Part shown: one piece after another, positions 30,501 to 43,786 of the stretch
How positions within the stretch are numbered: position 1 is the stretch's first letter
How the letters are laid out: each line of letters begins with the position of its first letter
Source of the DNA: Azolla pinnata
Lineage: Eukaryota; Streptophyta; Polypodiopsida; Salviniales; Salviniaceae
DNA: 64,000 nt
Assembly: GCA_037176905.1 (NCBI GenBank)
Contig: JBBBWG010003003.1
Coordinates: forward strand, 41,366-105,365
Reading direction: 5' to 3'
Made by a program: the position numbers and the translations under genes
Notes under the pieces: model-generated
What the model was told of the DNA's origin: nothing
Databases searched by the model: none
The model's input: the letters and a program-made list of their open reading frames with translations, nothing else

Positions 30501-30735
30501 GTCCTTTTCAACACATTAAATGTGTAGCATTATGATTGCTTATAAAGCAAATGAAGTGTGGATACTATTTTGGTGCTATATTTTTATAGCAACAACAAAA
30601 TTATATCCTAAGAAAATGAGCATGACATCCATGTGTATAGGCAGGTATGTATAGGTATGAAGTCAAGGTATGTGTGTATGTATGTATGTATGTCCACACA
30701 CATGCATATATAAATGTGATACACACATGTTCGCA
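27583..30735. other. Intergenic, no gene recognised
   Basis: About 3.2 kb of AT-rich sequence downstream of both flanking genes (PPR on +, protease on -), so both 3' UTRs fall here. Frames of 60-72 codons show no family signal. A (GTAT)n tract lies near 30668-30695. If the protease uses a further 3' exon, it would be in this interval. Confidence 0.55.
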
Positions 30736-33700
30736 TTAAAGTTTGACCTTTGCTTTTTGAAAATCAGATTGCATTATGGAAAACTTACAATCATAATCAA
30801 CCCAGCCAATCCTCTGGTTTTCAAGGTCATAAACAATTATCTTATCCTTCAGTACAATATCTGCACACAACAACAAGACCGATTTTGATTAATAATTAAT
30901 ATGGACTGGAATGACTATATGAAAGGGTCGATAAAGCATGACTGCATGAAATCAAATGAAAGATATATTAAGGAGGCAAAGACCGATAGAATTTGTACTG
31001 TCCACAAAGAGGCCAAATGTTTACTGAGAGATTATTCATTCACCTCCAAGTATTGTCAATGCTGAATTGCTATCAGCTGCAGTACTATGCCACCCAATGC
31101 ACCATGCCTCAGCATTTCCCTGCAATAGTTTCCGTAACTGAGATAAACACTAATTCTAGCATACGAAAAAAGTGACATTTCTGGAAATTGTGTGAAATGA
31201 TATTATCAGATAAAATATCTCAAAAACTTTCAAATTTTTTATGAAATGATATTATTTGTGCCATAGACTTACTGCTTTCCGGATGAGATAATGGCTGCCC
31301 TTAAGTTTCATATCTGCTCCCTCAAAATGGAGAGTTATTCTAGGAAAGTCATCATCAACGCTGTCCAAAAAGAGGATGAGGGGGAAGGAGGCATTCTTTT
31401 AATAGTCCATACTTTTTTTTTGTTTCTGAAGACTGAGATTATTATTTTACATTCACGTGCTTCTTGTCATTTAAAAAACTTGTAGCTCTTTTGTGTTCAT
31501 GCTTGTTTTCCATGTTACACATGCTTTTCTTGTATTATAACTTTTGTAATGTTCTATTTAGGGTTTAGGGTAAAAAATAACGGCATATTCCTTTCAATAT
31601 TTTTACTCTAGAATAGTGAAGATGTAGGCCCACATTTATATGGGAAATGTGATTACATTGTGATTTGTGTGCTAACTATACTGTCAACAGAATCTGCTCA
31701 ATGAGGAAATTATTTGAAATTTCTGAGTATATGTAAGAGGAAGAAAATACTTTACCATGTTTCTAGAAGTTAGCTTACATTGTATACTTCTATCTCTATG
31801 AATGATGTTAACAGATTATGATAGTGAGGAAAATATATGTATCCACTTCATAAGTGATCAGAAAATTTGCTTTCTTACCTCCCAGAATAAAGGAAGCAAG
31901 TATCTCCTTGTTGAGAGACCTGATCAGCTTTAGAAGGTGCACCTTCGATTATCTATCATACAAAACGGAGCATTCAAAAAAATCGTGATAAAAGAATATT
32001 TATTACTTTCAATAAAAAATTTAGATCAAAATACATACAATTGCATAGTCTAGCAAGCATAAAAAAGAAATCGCGAGAAAGAAAAAATGCATTTCAAAAT
32101 TATCCTTAATCTACAACCATTTATTAGATTGTAACACATACAGCGGTTACAAATGCTGTATATAGTGGTTCCGTAAGGTATGCAAGTGATGTTCCACTGT
32201 CAAAAATCGTTCCATGTACATTTGCAGTAGCAAAGGCTGACGAGTCTAACATCAATTCCACACTACTTACAGATACGCCTTTCAAGTTTACGTTGTAATG
32301 TGTCCTGTAATATTAAGAACATCAAAGCAATATCACTTGATTAAGATCATGAACTTGGTAATCGAGAAAACTCAAAAAGTGGCTAGTTTTGATAAGATGG
32401 TTTATTTCAACTCACTGTGAAGAGATCATAGGAGTAAATACTAACTGCGGATCTATAACATTGCCCAATACAAGAACACCACCACCTTCCTCAGATCCTT
32501 TTAGGCAATGTGCAAATACTCCAGGTGTCAGTCCTTGCATATAGAGTTGAGAAATAATGGATAGCTTACTATGACCAAAACCCATTATTCCATCAACCAC
32601 ACTCTGCCCTGTTAACAAGTTACCAGATTGACTGAATCCACAACTGGAAGAAGCATTGGATTCCAGAACAAAACAAAAGGAGAAAAGAAAATTAGAACTA
32701 GATTTTACTACAAAAATGTAAAATATACATATGTACCATATATGATGAACCAGTATATATGAATACAAGTTCCCAAGTGTGGAGAACTTTCAACATCCAG
32801 TACTCGGCCCCAAAAATTAGATTATTGCATGAAGGAGAGAAGGCCTTTACCCAAATACTATTCTTGAATCTGCATTGGCCATTGATCTATTTGGTTGAAG
32901 TGTTTTATATATAAAGGTATCTTCAACTAGGTACCCGGTTGTGCTGCTTTTATCTCCATACTGAAAACTATAGCCACAATATTTCTCATCATAACACTTG
33001 GTATTCACAATTCTCGTTCCGCTAGCACATATTGGATCTTCACATGACATCATGGAGCTGTTTTGAGACAGATGGGGATCATAAGACTCAATAGTCATCT
33101 GTAACAAGAAGAGAACCTTGAATTATTTAGCTACAACAGGGACCACAGAATTATAAAATCTGTTGTTTCTCGACAGTTTTCATACCCCAAAATTATTTGA
33201 TATTGCACATGCAGTACAGGGATTGCAATTTAGCCACAATAAATCGCTACCAGTGTCCACTTGCACATGGTAATCCTTTGATGGGGTTCCAATGCTTATT
33301 CGTGTATAGTAAATCCTGCTTAAAACCAAAAAAAGCCATTTTCAATAAATAATACGTCATTTGAAGCATGTAAAACTCGTCGCATCAATGGAGCATACAA
33401 CCCAAATTAATGGAACATTTAATATGTACATCCCACGAATGAGAATCATTGTGAATTAATCAATCAATACGAGTACATTTGCTAGTACATACAAATAAAT
33501 TATCTTACTCCTGTTGCTCCATCAAAGATGCTTGCTATGGAAATTAATGGCACATACTAGTAACTTTATTGGTAGAATTTTTTGTTTCTACATCCTATGT
33601 TTATTTATGGAGGATCTAAGGAATGCATACTCAATAGCATACAGACAACATAAACATGTGACTAGCTGTAGGGATTATAATTTTAACAGACAAGCCGCTA

Positions 33701-34834
33701 GAGGATTTGTATAAATAGCATACCATGTACACTGAGGCATTTACAGATTAATAAGTAGATGAGTGGAGAGATTTAATTTATGCGGCATACATGATGAGAC
33801 ATTCAAGTTATCAAAGATGAAGCAGTAACTAACTGAACTGATAGGTTCTTTACAATGGCAATGGGCACCAGTTTCCATAGATCATTTAAGTAGTTGACGT
33901 ATTAGTTCTCACTAATAACTCCACTTTAAGAGACTTTAAGAGATCTGTTGTAGTGGAGATCATCCTAGCATAGCTTCATCCAAAACACTTTTATCATATT
34001 CCAGATAGAAATCAGGTACCCATAGATTTTGAGAATTAGACCCCAGTAAACATTGATTATTACCTCACTACTATTCTAGTGCTTCATCCAATTGAAAAAA
34101 AAAACTGTAAACACAATGACTATTATTATGACTGATAACCACCTGAATTGATCTATTATGCATATGGAACACATATTCATATCATTCATCATCTCAATAG
34201 AGAAACCAATAATACAACTTATATGATTGAAGTTACTAGAGATAATGTTTGATCATCACAATTAATAGATCTGCTCGCATATATGGCATATGAATATGTG
34301 ATGAGCAGCCATATATACATGCCATTCAGGTTGTTAAAAAAAGTTAAAATTTATAACTTGCTGAAGCCATGGAAACAATCATGCATGTTATAAATACATG
34401 CATTTGTCAGACATTACTTCAGAATTTCACCAGAACCTGGTGGATGCACACGTGATGGATGGATGGTACATGCATAATTTATATATAAGAGAGAGAGACA
34501 GATGTCTTTGAGAATATCAATAATGGACTAACCCTGCTAAATAGGGACTGTAATTTCCACCGAGCGAAAATTCAACAGCATGCGTGAGGACCCGTCCGTG
34601 TCTCGCCTTGTCATGTGCCTTAAAGAGCTCTATATGCTCTTCTGTTATCCCTTTAATATGGCTCTTCTTAGAAGAAGCTATGATGTCTGTATATGCATGC
34701 TGGAGTTTGATGATCCCAACTTGTCCTTTGGCATAACACAGAAGTTTGATATAGCCAAATATGATGTAGAATGTGATGATAAGAAGTAGAAAAAACTTTG
34801 TTCGGGAGTGTAAAATGAGCATAGATTTCATCAC
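30736..34834 (-). CDS. A1-family (pepsin-like) aspartic protease, secreted
   Basis: Nine exons join in frame: 34533..34834, 33186..33315, 32851..33098, 32416..32643, 32142..32304, 31879..31952, 31273..31360, 31044..31119 and 30736..30860. They give 477 residues. Residues 1-36 form a basic-then-hydrophobic signal peptide ([19 protein letters not shown]). A propeptide follows with [13 protein letters not shown]. The two catalytic motifs are intact: DTGSD at 121-125 and DSGTS at 338-342. Other family marks are [65 protein letters not shown] and [11 protein letters not shown]. This is the plant aspartic proteinase 36/39-like group, often GPI-anchored at the cell surface. As read, the C-terminus is only [17 protein letters not shown] perfect GTAAGT donor lies inside the codons for DYDCK, so a further exon with a GPI signal is possible. 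Confidence 0.92.
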
Positions 34835-35662
34835 TCTGAATGGTTAGATGTATAATACTGCGACTTATTGCTCCCCGCTTCAAGTTTGAAGTAAGTCACA
34901 TTAGAACAAAGACCCAAATTGTGTAAAAAGGACCACAAACTGAGCTATATTGGTTTATAAGCAAGACCCAAGCTGTCTATGACAATGGCCACAAACTGAA
35001 ATTTGATGTAAATACTGGTTTATAAGCAACACCTGATCAGCATGAGTAATGTCTCAAATAGAAGTAATTCTGGTTTATTGCAAGACCTAATTTGTGAAAG
35101 AAAACTCAAATTGTGAAAACAAGGTCTCAAATTGGAAAAAAAAAAGCCAATTTATATGAGCCAAACTGATAGAAAAGGTTCCTAACATGTTTAATTAATA
35201 ATTTATTTTCGAGTGATACCAATAAATGCGAAATAATCAAGTTGTGTATAAAACAGCATTAACATTGAAGAAAATAGTGAATTATATACGAGACCTGTCT
35301 CACGTAAAAGGTCACAATGTCCTGACCAAAATGACCTTGAGATTCAAGCAATACTAATTCATAAACATATCCAGATTTCTGCACAAAGAAGGCAGGCTTT
35401 AGTATTGACGACAATGATACTGATAAACAAGGTAAACATTATATATAAGATGAGTTATAAATAATTATATATATAGACATATATAATTTGCTTGTTTACT
35501 TAAATTGTGTCAAATACCAAAAAACATCCTAAATGTATTTTACGCTGATAGTCAAGAACATCAGTTCCAAGAGTGAGCAGATAACTTTGTGCATGAATTA
35601 TAAGATGTTTTCTAAAGAGAGGCTTGAAATACTCATACCAAAACAGAGCCTAAACACATACT

Positions 35663-35703
<41 letters not shown>

Positions 35704-36510
35704 GACCTTTTTTATGTGGTCAACAAAAGGAGAGGAAAGAGAAGAGCACAAGTTGTTCTTTGACCAGGCATCCAGGTCAAGAGGAGAGAACATGTCAAAT
35801 AAAAAAGGATAGAGAATTAATGAGCTAAAAATTATCTATAGGAATAGATGGGTTTTAAAAAAATTAAGATGTGAGAAGTTTGACTGAGTATTCTTACATA
35901 CAAATTTGTATGTGTGTATTATTTATACATCGGATGTATGTACATATAAATTTGAAACTAGGGAATATAGACATGTGTATATGTGTGTGAATCTATCGAA
36001 ATACAGAATCTAATTTAAGTTGGAAAAACAGAGGAGAATATATGCATATGTCTGTATGAGTGTAGAAAAAGCATTGTATGCTTGAAACATTGCACATGTG
36101 TGTGCATTTTGGCATTTCAAAAAAAGATTTGGATGTTGTTGACCCGATAAACAATTTCACGCGGAAAACAAGGAGCAACAGGGAGAATTTCAAGTCAAGC
36201 AGAGAAGAAGGAGAAGAAGAAGGAGAAGAAGAAGAAGAGATAATGAAGAGATAATGAAGAGGAAAGGAAGAAATACCTGATGATCGTCAATCATGGGTTC
36301 GATTCCAAACATCTCACAAAACCAGAAGCGTGAAACTGAAATGGGTCGAGCAGAAATCGATGAAATTTTGAAGGGGAGCATCAGAGTTGCTTGGAACCAA
36401 AGCCCAACAACAAAAAGAAGAAGAAAAAAGAGAAATAAACAAATTGAAAGGAGCTTAGCCTTTTGGAAAAGCTGAAAAATGGCCAAATAAATTTTAGAAG
36501 AAACAGCCAA
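34835..36510 (-). other. Two unplaced exon-like segments upstream of the aspartic protease
   Basis: 36277..36510 carries an open frame with a hydrophobic stretch and MFGIEPMIDDHQ up to a CAG/GTATTT donor. 35295..35378 lies between a TTTGTGCAG acceptor and a CAG/GTCTCG donor and encodes 28 residues including GYVYELVLLESQGHFGQ. The two segments join in phase 0. No phase-0 junction to the protease first exon was found. I do not recognise the family. They may be leader exons of the protease or the start of an unidentified gene. A (GA)n tract is at 35661-35700. Confidence 0.35.
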
Positions 36511-38426
36511 AAAAAAAAAAAATCTACACTATGAACTCAATTTTGTGTGTTTCATTCAAAAAAAAATTCAATTTTTCTCTTACTATGACAATGAGTGAAG
36601 AAGGCTGATATTTTCTTACTTAAATTAATCTTGTGTTTTTTTTTTGTTGAATTGGTCTTCAAGGTCTTCAAGTTGGTCAAAAGTGTCTCAAGACCTAAAA
36701 CTTGGATCGAGTTCTTCGTTGTGGGGTATCAATATTGATAAGATATTAATACAAATCCTGCAAAAATCATCCGATGGGCCTTTGTGGAGGGACCAAACAA
36801 AAATCGGATCATCCTCTCTGTTGCTAGCACTAAACCAGATTGACAATGAGAATCAGGTGCCAATCCATGTTGTTCCGACAACAGTACTCTGGGTCATTGC
36901 AAAATAACAGTAATAATGCAAAGTTGAAGCAAAAATTGTTTACGGAATCAAGGGGCAACAAACTTTGGGGCTTGAGTAAAGAATTGGCAAAAACACATAA
37001 ATATTCTACCTATTCGGACAAGCTTGGCATCATATGGATCCATTTTGGGGTCAAGATTGGGCTCTTTGTTCATCAACAAGCTGAATCAATACAAAAATCA
37101 GCAAAGACAATAGTGTTCATTTTCACTAGGAATGGTAGTTAGATCATAATGGGGCGCAACCAGGTTATCTCGAGTGATACAGAATAAACTTCCATTCAAC
37201 TGTCTTACATATTGGATCGGTGTCTAGCAATCGTAGCACTACGTTACAGTTCATTGTTGTAGATCAAGTCGTGGCATCGGCTGATGAGTATCATTAGTAA
37301 AGCTTGGCTACCTTTTAAATGCCTAGAGGAAGGAAGAATATATAGAATGTTGGCTAGATCTGGAAGAGAGGACTTGGCTTAGATTAATTAAACAAGGTTG
37401 CGTTACAACACCGTCACGAAACAAAAGTTGATATTCTGAGCTGACGCGGAAGAGCTGCCTTTTGCTTTCGAAAAGAAGGCACTAATAAGGTTCGATTACG
37501 GTGGAAAATTCCAAAACTAGGCCCATGTTTCTTCAATACTCCATGATCAAGGATCCATCCGTGATCCTTCCGATCTCGGTTCCGGATTCGTGTTTGCAAC
37601 CATCGCATATCGGATGCTCATCTGGGAAATGTCAGCTACTTGGTCGGTTGCCTGCAAATAAAATTATATTTGTACTCACATGATATCATCTAACTTCAAA
37701 GACTGTTCTAAATATGAAGCCACTACTTGACTTTAACATGTTCTCCGCAAGTAGCAACGTTGTTCAGTGAAGTGAAGCTTGGCTCGGACAAGTCAGATGC
37801 CTAGGGGCTTTGAATTTCAAGCTCGAAAGCGGCCAATGTTGTCACATACGTAGCATATTGTACGCGTATAGTATGTATGACATGTAATCTAAATGTGTTT
37901 AATAAAAATTGTCTAAATACTTAGAACACATAATTGTATTATATAGATGTCGAATACGTTAAATATGTCAAATAATTACACAAATTTACAATCGATTTAC
38001 TCTACATGTCGCTACAAAATCTCATACATTCCATTTTCTGGCATTAGTAAAGTTTCAGGATCTTAGATTGTAGAAAATCAGATTTAAGACTCAAGCGTAG
38101 AGAATGACTAATATTTTTCACATTCAAGACGAAATAGTTCATAATCAAGACAAAATAGTAGCCCTAGTATAAATCTTTTTGATGTTGATAAAAAATCTAA
38201 GAAAAACCGACCATTCCAAAACGTTAACTATGCGTCGAATACGTCTGAGCGCTCTAAAACGTATCTCATTGAGAAAATGTGCGTTTTTTGGTTTTTTTTT
38301 TATGAGACAGAAAGTGGCAGGTGAAAAACGCTCTTCCAGGTCTCGAGCTTCCAGATTGGGTGGGGGGGGGAAACCATCGCAAAGATCCGGGCCTCCGGAT
38401 GTGTGCATAAAAAACTACTGTTTCAG
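36511..38426. other. Intergenic with a dispersed repeat copy at 37840-38110
   Basis: No gene was recognised in this 1.9 kb. Bases 37840-38110 (CACATACGTAGCATATTGTA through CATACATTCCATTTTCTGGCATTAGTAAA) resemble 53985-54390 elsewhere in the window, so they belong to a dispersed repeat. A stretch at 37430-37600 shares GAGCTGACRCGGAA with about 52050, another possible repeat. Confidence 0.5.
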
Positions 38427-39300
38427 GAAAGTAACAAGGGGGGCGGAAAAAGCAGAACGCGAAAATCATCAGTCGGAAAGAGTAGAATGCGAAAGTCGCA
38501 GATCGGAAAAAGCAGAATGTGAAAATCGCAGGCTAGAAAAAGCAGAATGCGAAAACCGCCGGCCGGAAAAGCCGAAGGCGAAAACCGCCGGACGGAAAGA
38601 GCAGAAGGCGAAAACTGCCGGCCGGCCGGAAAAAGCAGAATGCGACAGTCGCAAGCTAGAAAAAGCAGAACACGAAAACCGCCGGCCGGAAAAAAGCAGA
38701 ATGCGAAAGTCGTAGGCCGGAAAAAGCAGAACGTGCCGCTAGAAGAAGCAGAACGCGAAAACCGCCGGCAGCCTGAAAAAGCAGAACGCGAAAACTGCCG
38801 GCAGCCAGAAAAAGCAGAACGCGAAAACCGCCGGCAGCCAGAAAAAGCAGAAGGCGAAAACCGCCGGCTGGAAAAAGCAGAAGGCGAAAACTGGCCACCG
38901 GAAAAAGCAGAAGGCGAAAACCGCCCTCCGGTAAAAGCAGAAGGCGAAAACCGCCCTCCGGTAAAAGCAGAAGGCGAAAACCGCCGGGTGGAAAAAGCAG
39001 AAGCGAAAACCACCCATTGGAAAAAGCAGAAGGCGCAAACCACTGGCAGGAAAAAGCAAAACGCGCTGATCAAAACTGCATCCTCAAAATTATATCCCGA
39101 AAACCGCCCGTTGGAAAAAGCAGAAGGCGGGAACCGCCCGCCGGGAAATAGCAGAACGCGAGAACCGCCCGCAGGGAAAAAGCAGAACGCGAAAACCGCC
39201 GGCCGGAAAAAGCGGAGGCGAAAACCGCCCCCGGAAAAAGCAGGACGCGAAAACCGCCCCCGAAAAAAGCGGAACGCAGAACGCAGAACGCAGGAAAGCA
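38427..39300. repeat. GC-rich 30/33-bp minisatellite, open on both strands
   Basis: Close to 29 units built on GAAAAAGCAGAAGGCGAAAA plus a CCGCC-type tail. Unit lengths are mostly 30 or 33 bp, so the frame is kept over long stretches. The plus strand reads EKAEGENRR-type repeats (278 codons from 38547). The minus strand reads FAFCFF/FSPSAFSGGRF-type repeats (292 codons). Neither has a recognised domain, splice context or Kozak start. The array ends about 175 bases before the start codon of the next gene. Confidence 0.9.
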
Positions 39301-39474
39301 AAAGGCGCGCGGAAAGGGGAGCACGCGAAAGGCGATTTCCATTTTGTATGGCCGTCGTTCCTGGATCGCGCGTGGATGGATAGCTTTCGTCTTCTTCCTC
39401 GCATCATCGTCGATCCATGGCCTCCTGATCCGAGCTCGCAGCACGCAGAAACGGCGTCTCCGTCGACATAGCCA

Positions 39475-42400
39475 ATGGCGGAAGTGGCCGTTTCCCTGGT
39501 GAGCTCGAACCTCTCCCTCCCTTTCGCTGCTCCGCCTTCCCTCGCTCTTTGTCTGCCTCTGGAACGGCCTGCGCTGCTTCCCCCGAGCGCGTTTTTGTTG
39601 CTTGCGCTCTTCTTTTGTCTTTGCTTCCTCCTTGACGTTCTCTTTCTCTCCGTTGCTTGCGTGCTCTGCGATCCAGCAGATCTCATCTGCGAGCTGCGTC
39701 GAGTCTGTGGCTCATACTGCTCACGATGACCAGAAAGCCAGGCAAACGATTGCGCTGAAGCAGAAAACACGCTCAGAGTTCGACCTTTCGTTGCAACTCG
39801 ATACCGGATTTCTCGTCTCCGACAGCGAGCCATTCAGGTTAAAACGAAATCTCGTTCACTTTATTTTTCTCGCTTTCTCGCCTGATTTCCGTGAGTGATG
39901 GTGTAGATTGCATCTGAAATGTATGTGAAACAAGAGACAGAGTATGCAGTATCAGTCACCAAACAAAACAAAACAGAAACTTACAAGAAATTGTAAGCTT
40001 CTTACGGGAAACCTGTTCTTTTGCCTGATAAAGGAGTCAATGGAAGGAATAATTGTTGATTTTTGTTCCGAATTGAGTTTCACGAAGCATGTACGTTTGT
40101 CTGATGATGTTGATTATATATCTAGAATGGAGGAGATTCTTGTCTAATCAAGCCTTAAGCAGAATATAACTATATCTGGTAATGTAGGCTATATTTATGA
40201 CGTAGCAATCACAAAAAATATCTTTCCCCTCATCTAGCAATAGAAAATGTAGATTATTTCTAAATAAAGGAACTTTTCTGCCTAATCCAGGAAGCCATAA
40301 GGTACGGTATAACTAGAAAAAGGCAGGCTTTTGCCGACTCTAGCAAAAAAACAATGTAGATCATATCTGAAATTGGAGGTCTTCAACGATTCAAGCAGAA
40401 TGTACCTAGATTTATGTGGCTTCTTCCTGGACGTTTTCTGCCTTATCAAGCAAATCCAGATAAGTTACATTATGCGTTGAAATAGAGAGAGTTTTGTCCA
40501 ATTCAGCCGTCAAATAGAGTTACATTATATCTTAAAAAGAAAGCGTTTTTGCCTAATCCAGAGATGATGGAACTTTAACCTATCTAGCATAATATTTTCA
40601 CTTCTCTAAGAGATCTTTTCCTAAGTTTCCCTATGAATGACCATTGAGCATGTATGTACGAGGTAATGTACACAAAGGAATCCATTCTACCTATTTTCCA
40701 GAGTATGTATAAATGTTTTCTCTTATACAAAAGAGATAGAACTCCTAAATGAAAGGTGTATTGTCTTATCAAGCATTATGTCCGGTATTTATCTCTGTAT
40801 AATGTGGAAATTTATCTGAAATATGGCTTCTCAAGAAAGTCTTTGCCAGCCTATAGTAAAATGGGATGCATTTGGGGTATTGAATAAGGGACTGTAATAA
40901 GGAATGCATTTATCAAGTCAAAGAGTATTGAAGGATGAATCAGAATAAGGGACTGGAATAAGAACATGCAAACCTTGAACTTGGCTTTTGTGTGCAATTC
41001 TGGTTGAAAGATGACCTGTCAACTCAGGTATAAACATTATCCATTTCTTTTTGTTCCAATCATGCAGAGGTATAAAACTTTTTCCAAATGAGAGTCTATT
41101 AGGTGCAAAACCCAGCATAGAGCAGTATGCAGAAGAACACGACTGTTCTGCTTCAAGAAAACACCATTTTTACCATCTTCTAACAAGATGCATTAATGAA
41201 AAAGATCTAAAATCAGGAAAGAAGGTCTACTCCAACATCATGAAGAGTGGATTAGAATCAGATTCATTCTTAGGATGCCATTTAATCCGAATGTTCACGG
41301 TTTTTGAGGATCTTGGAAAAGCAAATGATGTGTTCTATAAGATACTGGAACCAAGCATCTTTGTATGGGGTGCCATTCTGATGGCGAATGTGAATCTTGG
41401 AAACAGTAAACATGCTGTGGAATTATACTTCAATCTGCGAAAAACAGCTTTGGAACCTGACGGCCATGTTTATGTTGCTGCCCTTCAAGCGTGTGCATCC
41501 TTGCCTTCCTTAGTTCAAGCCATGGAAGTGCATGATCATATTATTGAGTCTGGCCTAGAATGTAATGTGTATGTGGGAAATGCGCTCATTGTCATGTATT
41601 CTAAATGTGGTAAAATGGAAGATGCACAATTCGTATTTAATAGACTGTCAAAACAAGATGCAGTGAGTTGGAACTCTTTGATTACTGCGTATGGTCAGTT
41701 TGGACATATCTGCAAAGTTCTCGAGCTCTTCACTGGAATGTTGAAGGAAGGTTTCTGGCCGACTTATGTTTCACTTACATGCTGTCTAAATGCTTGTTCA
41801 AGCATTATGGAAATAGAGCAGGGAAGAGAAATGCATTTTTTCTTTGTTAGGCATGGTTTTGATGGTGAGATAGAGGTAGGCATTACTCTCATTGAGATGT
41901 ATGCAAAATGCAGGAGTCTTGTCGATGCCAAAATGGTTTTTGACAGCCTAGATTATGACTTGAGAGCCTGTGAATCAATGACTAAGGTATATTTTCAACA
42001 CGAGCGTGATCATGAGGTAATTAAAATTTTCCAGAGTATGAGGCAGAAGGGTGTATTTCCTAACGTGAAGACATTCATCTGTATCCTTAGAGCTTGTGCA
42101 TCAATATCTGACTTGGAACGGGGATGGCAGGTTCATTCCGAGATAGTAGAATGTGGTTTTGAGTATGACGTGTTTGTGGGGAACACATTAGTTGACTTGT
42201 ATGGAAAATGTGGAAGCGTTTGTGATGCTAAAGTAGTGTTTGAAAGATTACAAAAGCGTGATGTGGTGTCATGGAGTGCCCTAATATCAGGTTTTGCACT
42301 GCATGAACATCGGATAGAGGCCATAGCAATTTTGCGTAAGATGCATGAGGAAGGGCTAAAACCTAATGAGATCACATTCGCCTGTGTCTTGAAAGCATGC

Positions 42401-43786
42401 TGTGTTGTAGCTTGCTTGGAAGATGGCAGATGGATTCATAGTCTCATTATAGATAGCGGCCTTGGCAATGATGTGTTTATAGGAAGTGGCCTGATTGATA
42501 TGTATGCCAAATGCGGTAATCTCGAGGATGCACGTGTGGTTATGGAATCATTGCCTGAGCAAGATTCAGTGACATGGAATGCATTAATCTCTAGCTATGC
42601 TGACCATGGATATGGTTTAGAAGCCCTTCAATGCTTCCAGATGATGCAAGAAAATGTAAAAGAGCCAAGTTCAGGTATACTTGTCAGTGCCTTGAAAGCT
42701 TGTGCAACTGTAGCAGCCGTGGAACAGGGCAAACAGATACACAAACAAATCGTTCAAAAGGGATTTGAAACAGATACTTTCATTTGTACAGCGTTGATTG
42801 ATATGTATGCCAAATGTGGATTGATTGAAGATGCATCCACTGTTTTCAGATCCTTGTCAGACCCAGACATTGTTGCATGGACTACAATCCTAACTTCTTT
42901 TGCCCAGAGTAATGACTATAACTCCGCTTTGAAGTTTTTTAATGACATGGAAGGAGCCAGAATTGAGCCTAATGAAGTGGCTTTTACATGTCTTCTCTCT
43001 GCCTGCAACCATTCTGGTAGATTAAAGGAAGGGTGTGAACATTTCAAGTCCATGAAAGAGAAGTACAATATGGCACCAACATTGGAACATCATTATGTTC
43101 TGATGGAGATACTGAGCCACGAGGCCCGTTTTGAAGAGGCAGAAGACTTGATTGAGTGTGTTCCATTCACTTCTAATATTGTTGGATGGATGTCTTTGCT
43201 CAAGTCATGTCAGCATCATGGTAATGTTAAACTTGGTAGAAGGTGTTTTGATCATGCTCTTGAAATCAAGCCGGAGTATTCATCTGCTTATGTACACATG
43301 TGGAATCTATACGCCCAGGCTGGTATGTGGGATCATGCAAAAAAGATTGATGATCTGAGGATTACTGCTAATGCACGTAAAAAGCCGGCAAAAGCTTTCA
43401 TAGAGGTCAACAAGCAGGTGTATAGCTTTATTGGGGCAGATAAGACCCACCCACAGAGTGATCAGATATATAAAAAACTCAAGACTTTGATTGAGAAGAT
43501 AAAAGATGAAGGATATAGCCCATCTGTTGATGCTGTTCCTGAGTGGAGCTCTGATAGGGACAAGGAAGCTTCCCTCTGCAGACACTCTGAAAAGTTGGCT
43601 ATCGCGTTTGGTCTAATATCTACTGCGAAGGGTTCTACCATCCGATTGTCAAAAAATCTTCATGTATGTGCAGATTGTCACTCTGCTGCTAAAGCGATAT
43701 CCAAGGTTGAAATGAGACAGATCGTTATTTCAGATTCTTATCAGATTCATCGGTTCAAGGATGGATCATGCTCATGTGGTAGATGA
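39475..43786 (+). CDS. PPR protein, PLS class, with E and DYW-like deaminase module lacking the DYW tripeptide
   Basis: Proposed exons are 39475..39498, 39680..39837 and 41068..43786 (966 residues). The large frame lacks an N-terminal ATG. The 39680..39837 exon (ending LVSDSEPF) splices to it in phase 2 from a CAG/GTTAAAA donor, and a Kozak-perfect GCCAATGGCGG gives the start. The first junction is the least certain. Residues ~80-800 are P-L-S repeats. E motifs and a PG-box-like GYSPSVDAVPEW follow. The deaminase signature is present: HSE at 900-902, CADC at 928-931, and a second metal-like H955/C962/C964. The protein stops at CSCGR, so the usual C-terminal DYW residues are absent. DYW proteins convert C to U (some fern types are linked to U-to-C) in organelle transcripts. 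The target is unknown. Confidence 0.9.
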
